64,000 bases of DNA from Rhodanobacter sp. L36 (GTDB lineage Bacteria; Pseudomonadota; Gammaproteobacteria; Xanthomonadales; Rhodanobacteraceae), in NCBI RefSeq assembly GCF_009765755.1, contig NZ_LMUV01000003.1, positions 320,402 through 384,401 of the forward strand, written 5' to 3'. Below are positions 40,804 through 50,194 of this stretch, in pieces (within the stretch, counting starts at the first letter, position 1; every line of letters begins with the position of its first letter). Both the position numbers and the translations under genes were made by a program. Under the pieces are notes generated by a model. That model was not told where the DNA came from, did no database searches, and saw nothing but the letters and a program-made list of their open reading frames with translations.

Positions 40804-41568
40804 CTATGGAACCCGTTTCGCCACCGCCACTGGCCCGCCTTTCTCGATCACGGTAAGTACGCGATTCCGGTCGGTGAAGTCGAATTGCAGATCGCGTTCC
40901 AAGGCAAAGAATGTCGTGGCTGCGCTCGGATAGAGCGACACGCTGACGTGACTGGCTTTCAGGCGCAGATGATCGCCTTCCACTGTGACTACGATGTCGC
41001 CATCCTTGGGTGTGGTGTAGCGGCCGGTGAACGTGGCGAGCTGTGCGGCGGACAATGTCAGTGCGGGATGCGGCGGCTGGTACGGCGCAGGGCCGTGGTC
41101 GTAGCTCAGGATGCGATGCATCTGCCATTGCTCGCTGACGTGTTTCCACACCACGGTGAAGTTGGCCTGGCCATCGAGATACTCATTCTTGCCTTTCTGC
41201 CTGACGTAAAAACGATGCACGCCGGTTTCCAATGCGTAGCCGCCGGCCATCGCGTGGAACTGCACGCTGCCGGAAACTTCCTCGCGACGCAGCCGCATGT
41301 TCGGGTCGCTGCAGATGCCGCGCTTGATCGAATCGACTATGCCGCGCCGCGTCGCGGTGAGACCGGTTTTGTCGTGATAGAACTCGGCGTCTTCGGTCAA
41401 CAGTGGCGCCATGGCCTTGAGATCACACGCGTTGTAGGTGCGCCAGTAGGCTGCGTCGGCAGCACGCACCTCGACTTCTTCGGTCGCGGATGGTGCGGCA
41501 TTCAGGGGCTGGATGCTTCCGACGCCAGCCAGGCACAACGCGACAAGCACAGTTCGTCGAATGATCAT
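40804..41568 (-). CDS. Secreted SnoaL/NTF2-like (DUF4440-type) protein
   Basis: The 254-residue product has a signal peptide (about 1–25, PLNAAP). The N-terminal half is an NTF2-like cone: VRAADAAYWRTYNACDLKAMAPLLTEDAEFYHDKTG...FTVVWKHVSEQWQMHRILSYDHGP. The C-terminal 95 residues form a beta-rich extension (LATFTGRYTTPKDGDIVVTVEGDHLRLKAS) like those fused to secreted hydrolase-related proteins. Function unknown. AGGGGAC before ATG 41568. It is convergent with DUF1080. Confidence 0.8.
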   Translation of the reverse strand: MIIRRTVLVALCLAGVGSIQPLNAAPSATEEVEVRAADAAYWRTYNACDLKAMAPLLTEDAEFYHDKTGLTATRRGIVDSIKRGICSDPNMRLRREEVSGSVQFHAMAGGYALETGVHRFYVRQKGKNEYLDGQANFTVVWKHVSEQWQMHRILSYDHGPAPYQPPHPALTLSAAQLATFTGRYTTPKDGDIVVTVEGDHLRLKASHVSVSLYPSAATTFFALERDLQFDFTDRNRVLTVIEKGGPVAVAKRVP

Positions 41569-41851
41569 GGTCTGTCCCCTCGAGGTTGCAGGCATTGAAC
41601 CATCCGCGCAGGGTTGCGTCCCGTATCGAAAGTCACCGCCAGCACCTTCAAGCGGTCCTTCCGACGAGCATGGATGCATGCTTGTTTTGCATAAGCCATG
41701 CGTACCGCCAGGATGGGAATCGTGCTGTTTCGCTGGAAATCTGCCTTGATCGGTCGGGCGCGTCGCGATTGGAAAGATCATACGGAGCGATTCGTTTACA
41801 AGTTGCGCCAGGCAATGAATAGTTTCGCGAACGCAAACGCGGGAGAACGAT

Positions 41852-42703
41852 GTGATATCTCGATACAGGACAAGCGTTGGCATGCGGATGCTTGTTGCCA
41901 AGGTATTCGGCTTTGCGTGTGCCGGCGCGGTTGCGGGTACCACGATGCCAGCGCATCAGTCGTTCGATATGGCCTCGGCGATGCTCCACGAAACACGTCA
42001 CATCAATGTCTACGTTCCGCCGGTCTACGACACGACGAAGACGATGCGTTTTCCCGTGCTGTACATGCCCGATGGCGGCATGCAGGAGGATTTTCCGCAT
42101 GTCGCCACCGATCTCGACACCGCGATCCGCGCCGGCCAGGTGCGGCCGATGATCGTGATCGGCATCGAGAACACCGAGCGGCGTCGCGACATGACGGGTC
42201 CGACCGACGTGGCCAGCGATCGCAAGATCGCGCCGCATGTGGGTGGTTCGGCAGCGTTCCGCGCGTTTATCGCGAGCGAGCTCATGCCCGAGGTGCGTCG
42301 TCGCTATCGCACCAACGGTCATACGGCGATCGTTGGTGAATCACTGGCGGGCCTGTTTGTCGTCGAGACCTTCCTGCTGCAGCCTGACCTGTTCGATACG
42401 TATGTCGCGTTGAGTCCCAGCCTGTGGTGGAACGACCAGTCACTGCTTAAGAGCACTCCGGCTAGGCTCAAGGCGTGGCCTGCATCGCACAGGAAGACGT
42501 TGTACTTCGCGACGTCCGGCGATGACGACATCGCGAACGCCGGCGAGGCGCTCGCAACGGCATTGAGCGCCCATGAGCCGCATCAAGTGCGCTGGTTTTA
42601 CGTGCCCAGGCCCGATCTGCAACACAGCAACATTTATGTGCGTGCATCTCCGGAGATTTTCCGCAAGCTGTTTCCGGCGCAGTCGAGCTTCGCCACGCCG
42701 TAG
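41852..42703 (+). CDS. Secreted putative esterase (alpha/beta hydrolase, Fes/IroE-like)
   Basis: The 283-residue product has a weak signal (about 12–32). It has the esterase-D/enterochelin-esterase pattern: ETRHINVYVPPVYD, FPVLYMPDGGMQEDF, VIGIENTERRRDM and the nucleophile elbow GESLAG, then ALSPSLWWND. The catalytic acid is likely in ATSGDDD and the histidine in DLQHSN. Family members cleave acyl or siderophore esters; substrate unknown. It starts at GTG (41852) after GGGAG; ATG at 41882 is an alternative. Upstream, 41569–41851 holds no other gene. Confidence 0.83.
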   Translation: MISRYRTSVGMRMLVAKVFGFACAGAVAGTTMPAHQSFDMASAMLHETRHINVYVPPVYDTTKTMRFPVLYMPDGGMQEDFPHVATDLDTAIRAGQVRPMIVIGIENTERRRDMTGPTDVASDRKIAPHVGGSAAFRAFIASELMPEVRRRYRTNGHTAIVGESLAGLFVVETFLLQPDLFDTYVALSPSLWWNDQSLLKSTPARLKAWPASHRKTLYFATSGDDDIANAGEALATALSAHEPHQVRWFYVPRPDLQHSNIYVRASPEIFRKLFPAQSSFATP

Positions 42704-42727
42704 CAGCAGCCCGTCATTCTGAATGAG

Positions 42728-42760
42728 AAAAAAAAAGAGGGGACGGCATGCCGTCCCCTT
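42728..42760 (-). terminator. Intrinsic terminator of the Spy-like gene
   Basis: GGGGACGGC-AT-GCCGTCCCC (42739–42758) is a perfect palindrome. On the minus strand it is followed by a run of T residues (A-run 42728–42736), 27 nt after the stop. Confidence 0.88.
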
Positions 42761-42786
42761 CGATGACTTTGCTGCTTTCGCTACGA

Positions 42787-43320
42787 TCAGCCAGACGTGG
42801 CACTGGACGAAGCACTGGCCGGCGCACCGGATTTGCCATGTCCGTGCTGGCCGTGGTGATGCTTCGGCGTCTGGTTGCGATACAGCGTGTCCGCCGTTTC
42901 TTTCTGCTCTGGCGAAAGCACCGCGTACAGATCGCTCATCGCGGACGAAAGCTTCTGCATGTTTTCCGCATGCTGCTGCGCGAGTGCGGCATACGATTTC
43001 ATCGCCTCGTCGGCATTCATCGTTGCGAGCTTCTGCGAACGGTCGTGGAAGGAGTGGCCGGTTTTTTTGGCGTTGTCACGCATGGTCTGCGCGAAAGCAT
43101 CCCACTGCTTTGACTGCTGGTCGGTGATCATCAGCTGGGAATGCAGGTCGGCGATGCGTTGTTCCACCACATCGGCGCGTTTCTGCGCATGGCGACTCAT
43201 GCCGGTGCTGCTGCTGGACGAGGCTGAAGCCGGTGCCGTGGTTTGCGCCAAGGCAGAGCCGGAAAGGATGGCGAGCGCGAGAGCGGTGGGTGCGATGACA
43301 CTGCGAAGCATGTTCTTCAT
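42787..43320 (-). CDS. Spy/CpxP-family periplasmic protein (LTXXQ motif)
   Basis: The 177-residue product has a signal peptide (1–25, SALAQT), Ser-rich spacer and helical body with two LTXXQ-like signatures (MITDQQSKQWDAF and LSPEQKETADTLY), as in Spy and CpxP, ATP-independent periplasmic chaperones or stress sensors. The C-terminal tail is histidine-rich (HHHGQHGHG) and could bind metal. AGGAGA precedes ATG 43320. It lies 65 nt downstream of the glycine-zipper gene and probably shares its transcript, which ends at a strong terminator. Confidence 0.85.
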   Translation of the reverse strand: MKNMLRSVIAPTALALAILSGSALAQTTAPASASSSSSTGMSRHAQKRADVVEQRIADLHSQLMITDQQSKQWDAFAQTMRDNAKKTGHSFHDRSQKLATMNADEAMKSYAALAQQHAENMQKLSSAMSDLYAVLSPEQKETADTLYRNQTPKHHHGQHGHGKSGAPASASSSATSG

Positions 43321-43385
43321 CGTGGATCTCCTGATGTCGTGGTCCGGATCACGACGGCCGCTACGGGCGCGTCGCGGCGTGACTA

Positions 43386-43727
43386 TCAATAGCCGTCGTC
43401 AGGCGGCGGATTGTTGTCGTCGTAATACACCACGCCCGGTGGAGGCGGTGGCGGTGCGTTCGAATAGACCACGTCCGGTGGCGGGCGCTGCGACGCGTTG
43501 GAGATTGCGGCACCGGCGATCACGCCGAGCAAAGCGCCGGCAATGAGGTTGCCGTGACCATTGCCGTGGCCACGATTTCGATCGTGATAACGCGGCGGAG
43601 GCGGGCGGTGATAGCCGCCATGCCTATAACGCTGCGCATGGGCGGGCAACGCGGATGCCGCCATCACCACGGCCAGAAACACGGCAGCGACCTGGCGGGA
43701 AAGCGGTGTGCGGGAAGCGTGAGTCAT
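43386..43727 (-). CDS. Small secreted proline/glycine-rich protein with glycine-zipper segment
   Basis: The 113-residue product has a signal peptide (about 12–31, PAHAQR). Residues 32–60 are His/Pro/Arg/Gly-rich, 59–80 a glycine-zipper-like hydrophobic helix (LIAGALLGVIAGAAISN), and the tail is Pro/Asp-rich. Such proteins are usually envelope or outer-membrane-associated and often stress-linked; no specific function is known. GAGGAGG before ATG is a strong ribosome-binding site. It is upstream of and co-directional with the Spy-like gene. Confidence 0.75.
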   Translation of the reverse strand: MTHASRTPLSRQVAAVFLAVVMAASALPAHAQRYRHGGYHRPPPPRYHDRNRGHGNGHGNLIAGALLGVIAGAAISNASQRPPPDVVYSNAPPPPPPGVVYYDDNNPPPDDGY

Positions 43728-43918
43728 GGAGTGTCCTCCTCACTGGTGTCACGGTTGTCGCAGGTTTCGCGCCAGTTTCGAAAGCCTGCGAAAAAATGAA
43801 TCGACGCGGCGATGTGCAGCGATGACCAAACGATCTGGCATGTCATCGCGATCGCCGACGGCCGAGTGTATGCCAAAGTATGTGAGCGGGTTGTGGCGGT
43901 CTGTGCCTGCGACAACCC

Positions 43919-44446
43919 ATGACCGGAGAACGCCGCTTCATGATCATCAGACCGCTCGGTCCCACCGATGCCGTTGCGTATCAACAGCTGCGTCTGCGTG
44001 CGCTGGAAGAGAATCCCACCGCGTTCAGTTCGAGTCCCGCCGATGAATCGAGCCGGTCGATGGAAGACGTCGCCGAGCGCATCACGCCGCTGGCCGATGG
44101 ATCGAAGTGCAACTTCGGCGCCTTCATCGATTCGCAACTCGTCGGTTTGCTCACACTCATTCGTCCCATGCGCGTGAAGCGCATGCACTGCGTCGACCTT
44201 GCCGGCATGGTCGTGGCATCGGAGTTGCGACGCCACGGTGTGGGCGGCGCGCTGCTCGATGCAGTGATCGTGCATGCGCGCGCGATGGATGGCGTGCGAC
44301 AGATGAAGTTGAGCGTCACTGCAAGCAATGTGGCCGCGCGCACGCTTTACCAGTCGCGGGGCTTCGTGTGTTTCGGCGTCGAGCCGGATGCCTTGTTCGT
44401 CGGTGGAAGTTTCCATGACGAAGCGTTCTACATGCTGAGGCTTTGA
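43919..44446 (+). CDS. GNAT-family N-acetyltransferase
   Basis: The 175-residue product has the Gcn5-related fold: IIRPLGPTDAVAYQQLRLRAL at the start, beta-strand 4 CVDLAGMVVASELRRHGVGGALLDAVI with the acetyl-CoA loop R-x-x-G-x-G/A (RRHGVGG), and SNVAARTLYQSRGFVCFG. The acceptor is unknown. The start is either 43919 or ATG 43940, which has GGAG 11 nt ahead. It stands alone between divergent and convergent neighbours. Confidence 0.88.
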   Translation: MTGERRFMIIRPLGPTDAVAYQQLRLRALEENPTAFSSSPADESSRSMEDVAERITPLADGSKCNFGAFIDSQLVGLLTLIRPMRVKRMHCVDLAGMVVASELRRHGVGGALLDAVIVHARAMDGVRQMKLSVTASNVAARTLYQSRGFVCFGVEPDALFVGGSFHDEAFYMLRL

Positions 44447-44494
44447 GTGGAGTCGATGTGGAGAGCGGGAACGGGGAACAGGAGGCTATGCGGG

Positions 44495-46885
44495 TCACGG
44501 TTTGTCTTTGAGGATGTCGTAACCCGGCGGCGGCGCGCAGCATGGCGAACCCAGCCCGATCGATGCGCGACCCAGGCTCTTGATCGTCGGCGATGGTTCG
44601 CTGGCGAAGTGTGGCGAGGCACTTTCGCCAACAGGTTCGAAGCGATAATCGCCCGGCGCTGGATGAAACGCGTAGCGTCCGCCATCGATGATCTCCGGTG
44701 GCTGACCCTGGTGCAGCACGCGTACCTTGCGTCCCTCCCACGGCATCGCGATTCGCACCGGCGAACCCGACGGATCGTGCAGCACGAACGAAGTCACTCG
44801 CCCATCCACGGCCTGCACCTCGACGGATGCGCCGTCGCGCAAGGCCACCGCGCCATCCATGGTCCAGCCTGCCGGTATCGCCGGGCCGATGCGGATCAAT
44901 CCGTCGTCATTTTCTATCGCCAGCACCTGTGACAGCGTGAGCGCGGTGATGCCCGCCTGTTCGATGTAGAACTCGTGCGGCGGCCCTTCGATCAGTGCGG
45001 ACATGCCGTTGGGATACACCTGGTAAAGCTGCACGATCTGGAACAGCGCATTGGCGACTTCATCGCCAAGCCCGAGTTGCGCTGCCTGCACCGGGTCGTA
45101 ACTCCACGTTGCCTGATAGACGAAAGGACGCAACGCATATGTGCGTCTGGCGACGGCGAACAGCGGATCGTCGATGCCGATCAGCTCATACGGCCATACG
45201 GCTTCCAGCCCGATATTTTCTCCGTTGCGATAAGGCGAAGCCGGCACGTAACTCGATGCGATCACCGTGTCTCCGGACTTGGCCGCGGTCGAAGGCGAGG
45301 CCACCGCGCTGGCGGCAACCACGGGCAGCGGCGGCGTCTTTCGCAACGCCGCTTCGAGTTGCGAGACAAGCGGCGCGTCGCGTTGCAGCGTGTTCGCAGC
45401 GGCGATGGCTACCGGATAGAGCGCATGGATGGCTGCCAGATCGGTGGTCGGATCAGTCACGTCCATCTGCGTTTCATGCGCGTTCGAAGGCGAGGTATGC
45501 AGCAGACCATCCGTGTCGGGCTTCTGATAGTCGAGCAGAAAACGCGCAGCGTCGGCAATCAACGCATAGTTCGCCTGCAGAAAATGCGGATCGCGTGTTT
45601 GCAGATACGTGCGCCACACCCACAACCCGATTTCGGCGCCCGAGCTCAGGGTGCGCGCGTTGGAACTGGCCGACCAGCCCAGATCGCAACTGTGCGTGAC
45701 GATGGCGAACGGACGAAAGCGGTCACTTTCGTATTCCACGCCATTGCCGTTGAAGCGCATGGTTTCCGGCACGCAGATGCCGGTATGGCCGTCCATATGC
45801 TTTTGCGTCCAGCGGCGGATCTCATCAAGATGATCGCGATACAGCGCGAACACCGGCGCGTTGAGTTCCGGCACGCCGGCCGCGAGATGCGCGCCCACTT
45901 GCATGCGCAGATTCCAGAACCAGAACGCCGCCGGATCCCAGAAGTGATCGTCGCCCGAGGATGAGAAAAGATCGGCCATACCGCCCTGTGAACCTGGAAT
46001 GGAGCCGCTTTCGTGCGCAGCCGACGCGAACAGGAAAAGGGTGCGCAGGGTTTCGGCGTAGCGCGCAACGCCATCGCTCGACTCGGCGCGAATCGGCAAT
46101 GCACGCGACCAGAACGCGTGCCACCAAGAAGCGCCTGCGGCGGGATCGACGGGTGTGGCAAGCGTTGCATTCGCAACATCCGCCGCGGGTCGATCACCGT
46201 TGAATGCAGGCGCGGCGATCAGCACGCGAAGATGGCCATCGGCCGTGGGACGCACGGCGACCTCCACGGAACGCGCATCGATGACGCGCGATTTCGCATC
46301 GCGGCCGATCGCCTTTATCGCAGCGAGTGAACCGAAACGCTGGCCCGAAGCGCCGGGCAGGCTGTCATCGAGCCAGCTTTGCGCAAGCAGGGCGACATCC
46401 GCATGCGTCGATGCGACCGGCGTGCGCGGCTCCCACAGGTGAAGACGAATGTGTTGCGTGGAATCCGGCGCCAGTCCGGAGAGATCGATCACGACACGAT
46501 CGCTTGCGTGATCGATCCAGGCCTTCAACGTGATGCCGCCGCCGTGTTCTTCCAGCACGCCGTCGTGCAGATTCACGCGACCGTTGAAACCGCGATCCGC
46601 GATCAGCGGTTGCAAGTCGGGAAAGCTCACCTGTCCCGGCGAGCGTCGGTAAGGCAGCGTGTCCGAGCGATTGAGTTGCAACGTCAGCCCGTCGGCGGCC
46701 CAGAACGCCGCACCCAGCCGGCCGTTGCCCAGGCCGACCGCCTGGATCGGCAGCACGTTCGGCTGGCCGAGTGCGATGTCCGACCGGGCGACGATATCGG
46801 CGGTATCGGTTGCCGCAAGTGCGGCCATCGGCGAAAGGAATGCCATCGCGCCCAGCAACGCTGCTTTTTTCCACATGCTCGTCAT
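44495..46885 (-). CDS. Secreted glycoside hydrolase, GH95-like ((alpha/alpha)6 barrel)
   Basis: The 795-residue product has a signal peptide (about 5–24, ALAAT). The N-terminal beta-sandwich contains AVGLGNGRLGAAFWAADGLTLQLNRSDTLPY, like the opening of GH95 alpha-fucosidases. The helical catalytic part has GSQGGMADLFSSSGDDHFWDPAAFWFWNLRMQVGAHLAAGVPELN and THSCDLGWSASS. A C-terminal beta domain ends CCAPPPGYD. I favour GH95 (alpha-L-fucosidase or alpha-galactosidase type) but a related clan-GH-L family is possible. The start is at ATG 46885 or 46876. Confidence 0.65.
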   Translation of the reverse strand: MTSMWKKAALLGAMAFLSPMAALAATDTADIVARSDIALGQPNVLPIQAVGLGNGRLGAAFWAADGLTLQLNRSDTLPYRRSPGQVSFPDLQPLIADRGFNGRVNLHDGVLEEHGGGITLKAWIDHASDRVVIDLSGLAPDSTQHIRLHLWEPRTPVASTHADVALLAQSWLDDSLPGASGQRFGSLAAIKAIGRDAKSRVIDARSVEVAVRPTADGHLRVLIAAPAFNGDRPAADVANATLATPVDPAAGASWWHAFWSRALPIRAESSDGVARYAETLRTLFLFASAAHESGSIPGSQGGMADLFSSSGDDHFWDPAAFWFWNLRMQVGAHLAAGVPELNAPVFALYRDHLDEIRRWTQKHMDGHTGICVPETMRFNGNGVEYESDRFRPFAIVTHSCDLGWSASSNARTLSSGAEIGLWVWRTYLQTRDPHFLQANYALIADAARFLLDYQKPDTDGLLHTSPSNAHETQMDVTDPTTDLAAIHALYPVAIAAANTLQRDAPLVSQLEAALRKTPPLPVVAASAVASPSTAAKSGDTVIASSYVPASPYRNGENIGLEAVWPYELIGIDDPLFAVARRTYALRPFVYQATWSYDPVQAAQLGLGDEVANALFQIVQLYQVYPNGMSALIEGPPHEFYIEQAGITALTLSQVLAIENDDGLIRIGPAIPAGWTMDGAVALRDGASVEVQAVDGRVTSFVLHDPSGSPVRIAMPWEGRKVRVLHQGQPPEIIDGGRYAFHPAPGDYRFEPVGESASPHFASEPSPTIKSLGRASIGLGSPCCAPPPGYDILKDKP

Positions 46886-47023
46886 TACCTGCACATCCCC
46901 CTGAAGCCTGTGATTCTGCGCCAAAGCTTGAAGCCGGGGCAGGGGCGCCGCATCTAACATTCATCGACGCGCTGCCAACACATGCCGCGAGACCATCGCG
47001 ATGAACCCATCAGGAGAAATCGA

Positions 47024-47533
47024 ATGACTGCCACTACTGAACGCGCCGTACTGGCCGGGGGCTGTTTCTGGGGCGTGCAGGATCTGATCCGTCGACAGCC
47101 CGGAGTGATCTCCACTCGCGTTGGATACACCGGCGGCGACGTGCCGAATGCAACGTATCGTCACCATGGCAGTCATGCAGAAGGGATCGAAATCACGTTC
47201 GATCCATCGGTCATCAGCTATCGCATGCTGCTCGAATTCTTTTTCCAGATCCACGATCCATCGACGCGGGATCGTCAGGGCAACGACCTTGGCAAATCGT
47301 ATCGCTCGGCCATTTTCTACACGTCGGACGAGCAGGAAAAAGTCGTCGAAGACACCATTGCCGATGTCGATGCCTCAGGTTTGTGGCCGGGCAAGGTGGT
47401 GACCGAAGTATCGCCGGCCGGGGATTTCTGGGAGGCCGAACCGGAGCATCAGGATTATCTCCAGCATTATCCGACCGGTTACACCTGCCATTTCATTCGG
47501 CCGGGCTGGAAACTTCCGCACCGCAAGGTCGGT
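47024..47533 (+). CDS. msrA: Peptide methionine sulfoxide reductase A
   Basis: The 169-residue enzyme reduces methionine-S-sulfoxide in proteins and free amino acid. The active-site motif GGCFWG is at residues 12–17, followed by [15 protein letters not shown] and [12 protein letters not shown], all conserved in MsrA. It lacks a signal peptide, so it is cytoplasmic. CAGGAGAAAT before ATG 47024 is a strong ribosome-binding site. TGA ends at 47536 in the annotated frame. No msrB is adjacent. Confidence 0.95.
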
Positions 47534-47545
47534 TGATTTACCGCC

Positions 47546-47929
47546 TCAATGAGCGGTCGGTTTCGTGGCGAACCAGAGCGCGAGACCGATCAGCAGCAGC
47601 GCCATTTCCAGCGCGCCGGTCGCCAGCGTCATGCGCGGCACCGGCCACAGGCGCATGACGCCGACGCAGCGAAACAACACCGTCGGCGCGTAGATCAACA
47701 GCGCGATCGCCAGTCCCGTGCGTTGCAGTTCGGGCCGCCAGGCCATCCACGCGAACACCAGCGCCAGTCCGAGTTCGAGCCCACCGTACACGGCCAGGAA
47801 TTCCGACTGGCCGCCGCGATTGAGCGAAAGAAATCCGATCGAGCCGGACGTGACTTCGGGCCGCAGGCTGCACAACGCCGCGAAGACGACGTAAAGCAGG
47901 GCGTTGATCCACAGATACCACGCGACCAT
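47546..47929 (-). CDS. Small four-helix membrane protein (DUF4345-like)
   Basis: The 127-residue product is almost entirely hydrophobic with four helices (about 5–22, 44–62, 70–88, 103–121). MVAWYLWINALLYVVFAALC and VYGGLELGLALVFAW resemble the DUF4345 family of unknown function. GGAG lies 6 nt before ATG 47929; the frame extends to 47950. It ends 10 nt from msrA, convergent with it. The GST gene upstream on the same strand ends 60 nt before it. Confidence 0.7.
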   Translation of the reverse strand: MVAWYLWINALLYVVFAALCSLRPEVTSGSIGFLSLNRGGQSEFLAVYGGLELGLALVFAWMAWRPELQRTGLAIALLIYAPTVLFRCVGVMRLWPVPRMTLATGALEMALLLIGLALWFATKPTAH

Positions 47930-47988
47930 GGCGAACTCCGCTGAGATCACCCGAAGCTAGGCCGCGCGGCGTGGAAGAGCCGTGAGCT

Positions 47989-48648
47989 TCAGTCGCGATC
48001 GGGCGCACCGAGCGGAAAGTACGAACGATACGGACGCGCCTCATCCACGGCGCGCGCGAACGACGGCCGCGCCAGCAGGCGTTGACGATAGGATTTGAGA
48101 TGGACGAGCGCGTCGGGAATCGGATGCGTCCAGTCGGCGTAGAAAAGCGATGGCGCTGCGGAGCAATCGGCCAGCGTGAAGTCATCGCCCGACGCCCATG
48201 TGCGCCCGGCCATGGCGGCGTCCAGCCAGATATAGGCGATGTCCAGCATGGCGCGCGCATCGCGAACACCGGCACCGTCGCGATCGGTTTCAGGCCGCAG
48301 GCTGTCGAGGACGATTTTCTGCAACGAGCCGGAAATGTAGTTGTCGAAGAAGCGATCCAGCATGCGCACCTCGATCGCCGCGTCGGCATCGGCGGGGATC
48401 AATCGCACCGGCGCGGGATGATGCGCGCCGAGATATTCGATGACGATGCTCGCCTCCATCACCGTGCGGTCGCCATCGACGATGATCGGAAAACGCTTCA
48501 GCGGCCAGCGTTGTGCGAACTCCTCACCCGTGGCCGGATCGTCGTGCGTGAGCATGCGCCACTTGAACGGCGTGTCGTTTTCGTAGAGCGCGATGAGCGC
48601 CTTCTGTGTGTATGACGAGAAAGGGTGCCCATAAAACTGGATGGCCAT
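47989..48648 (-). CDS. Glutathione S-transferase family protein
   Basis: The 219-residue product has an N-terminal thioredoxin-fold domain (MAIQFYGHPFSSYTQKALIALYEN; cis-proline in KRFPIIVDG; EASIVIEYLG glutathione-binding Glu-Ser region analogous to ESxxI) and a C-terminal helical domain with FTLADCSAAPSLFYADW, the N-capping box. Substrate unknown. GAGGAA before ATG 48648. This is the second GST of the window and is not closely similar to the beta-class copy at 31.4 kb. It is divergent from the MHS transporter. Confidence 0.9.
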   Translation of the reverse strand: MAIQFYGHPFSSYTQKALIALYENDTPFKWRMLTHDDPATGEEFAQRWPLKRFPIIVDGDRTVMEASIVIEYLGAHHPAPVRLIPADADAAIEVRMLDRFFDNYISGSLQKIVLDSLRPETDRDGAGVRDARAMLDIAYIWLDAAMAGRTWASGDDFTLADCSAAPSLFYADWTHPIPDALVHLKSYRQRLLARPSFARAVDEARPYRSYFPLGAPDRD

Positions 48649-48810
48649 CGTGCGGATTCCTCTGGTTTGCGCATTTGCATCCTCATGACGAACGAGCACC
48701 GGTGGAATCGACATGTTTGCAGAGTCGTCCGACGTCATCGCACAGGATGTCGGGGCGACCCCTTCGCCCGGCTCTGGCAGAATCGCTGCATCTGCCATAC
48801 GGGAACACCG

Positions 48811-50103
48811 ATGCCTGTCGCCCACACCATGCCGGTCAATTCGCCGCGTCGCGTTCTCTTCGCCAGCCTGATCGGCACCACCATCGAATTCTTCGATTTC
48901 TACATCTACGCCACGGCGGCGGTGCTGGTTTTTCCGAAACTGTTTTTTCCTTCGGCCGATCCCGCATCGGCCACGCTTCAATCCTTGGCGACATTCGCGC
49001 TGGCGTTTTTTGCGCGGCCGATCGGCTCGGCGGTGTTTGGCCACTTCGGCGATCGCGTGGGACGCAAAGCCACACTGGTGGCGGCGCTGCTGACGATGGG
49101 CGTTTCGACGGTGACCATCGGCGTGCTGCCGACCTACGCCAGCATTGGGGTGTTCGCGCCCCTGCTGCTTGCACTGTGTCGTTTCGGGCAGGGCCTCGGG
49201 CTTGGCGGCGAATGGGGCGGCGCGGTGCTGTTGGCGATCGAGAACGCACCGCCGGGCAAGCGCGCGTGGTACGGCATGTTTCCGCAGCTCGGCGCGCCGA
49301 TCGGCTTCTTCATTTCCACGGGACTGTTCCTGTGGCTGACGCGCGGCATCGGCGATGCCGCGTTTTTTGCGTGGGGCTGGCGCGTGCCGTTTCTGTCCAG
49401 CGCGGTGCTGGTGCTGATCGGCTTGTGGATGCGCCTGAAGCTGCACGAGACGCCCGCATTTGCGCGCGCGATGGCGCATCACGAACGCGTTCGCCTGCCG
49501 ATGCTGACGGTGATCATGCAGCATCCGCGTGCGTTGATTGCCGGAACCTTCGCGGCACTCGCGACGTTCGTGCTTTTCTATCTGATGACGGTATTCGCGC
49601 TGAGTTGGGCGACCAGCAAGCTCGGTTATTCGCGCGAGCAATTCCTGATGTTGCAGATGGTCGGCGTGCTGTTTTTCGCCGCGACGATTCCGCTGTCGGC
49701 GTGGTTTGCGGATCGACGCGGCGGACGGCTCGCGATGATTCTTTCGACCGTGCTGATCATCTCGTTCGGCATCGGCTTCGCGCCGCTGTTCGCAGCGGGA
49801 AGCAGCGGCAGCGTGCTGCTTTTCCTGGCGATCGGACTGGCTGCGATGGGCCTGACCTACGGTCCGCTGGGCACGATCCTGGCGCAGATGTTTCCCACCG
49901 CGGTGCGATATACCGGTGCGTCGCTGGCATTCAACCTGGCGGGAATCCTTGGCGCATCGCTGGCGCCGAGTATTGCGACCTGGCTGGCGCGGGACTACGG
50001 CTTGGCTTATGTCGGGTATTACCTGGCGGCGGCGGGCGTGCTGACTTTGCTCGCCCTGTTTGCCACGCCGCGACAGGGTGATGGAAACAGCACGATGGCT
50101 TGA
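48811..50103 (+). CDS. MFS transporter, metabolite:H+ symporter (MHS) family
   Basis: The 430-residue product has twelve predicted helices. The cytoplasmic loop 2–3 motif GHFGDRVGRKATL and the TM5-region GLGLGGEWGGAVLL are typical of MHS transporters (ShiA, ProP, KgtP), which take up organic acids, betaine or shikimate with protons. The opening ASLIGTTIEFFDFYIYATAAVLVFPKLFFP is also diagnostic. Substrate not predictable. GGGAA precedes ATG 48811; the frame extends upstream into the intergenic region without a better start. Confidence 0.92.
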   Translation: MPVAHTMPVNSPRRVLFASLIGTTIEFFDFYIYATAAVLVFPKLFFPSADPASATLQSLATFALAFFARPIGSAVFGHFGDRVGRKATLVAALLTMGVSTVTIGVLPTYASIGVFAPLLLALCRFGQGLGLGGEWGGAVLLAIENAPPGKRAWYGMFPQLGAPIGFFISTGLFLWLTRGIGDAAFFAWGWRVPFLSSAVLVLIGLWMRLKLHETPAFARAMAHHERVRLPMLTVIMQHPRALIAGTFAALATFVLFYLMTVFALSWATSKLGYSREQFLMLQMVGVLFFAATIPLSAWFADRRGGRLAMILSTVLIISFGIGFAPLFAAGSSGSVLLFLAIGLAAMGLTYGPLGTILAQMFPTAVRYTGASLAFNLAGILGASLAPSIATWLARDYGLAYVGYYLAAAGVLTLLALFATPRQGDGNSTMA

Positions 50104-50194
50104 TGCCGCGGGCGAAAAACCCCATCTCTGGACGTGGAGTTCATCCACATGCGGTTAATTTCCTTTTTCACCGAACTCCATCGCGGAGGCAGCC

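Noticed and set aside
41786-41802. CGTTTACA half-site before the esterase gene, resembling the GH3/GH18 operator
   Set aside because: The left half (TGTAAA) is missing, so it is not a palindrome.
48649-50148. Long minus-strand extension of the second GST frame, opposite the MHS transporter
   Set aside because: The GST domain begins at 48648 with its own ribosome-binding site; the upstream part is an Arg/Gln/His-rich shadow of the transporter gene.
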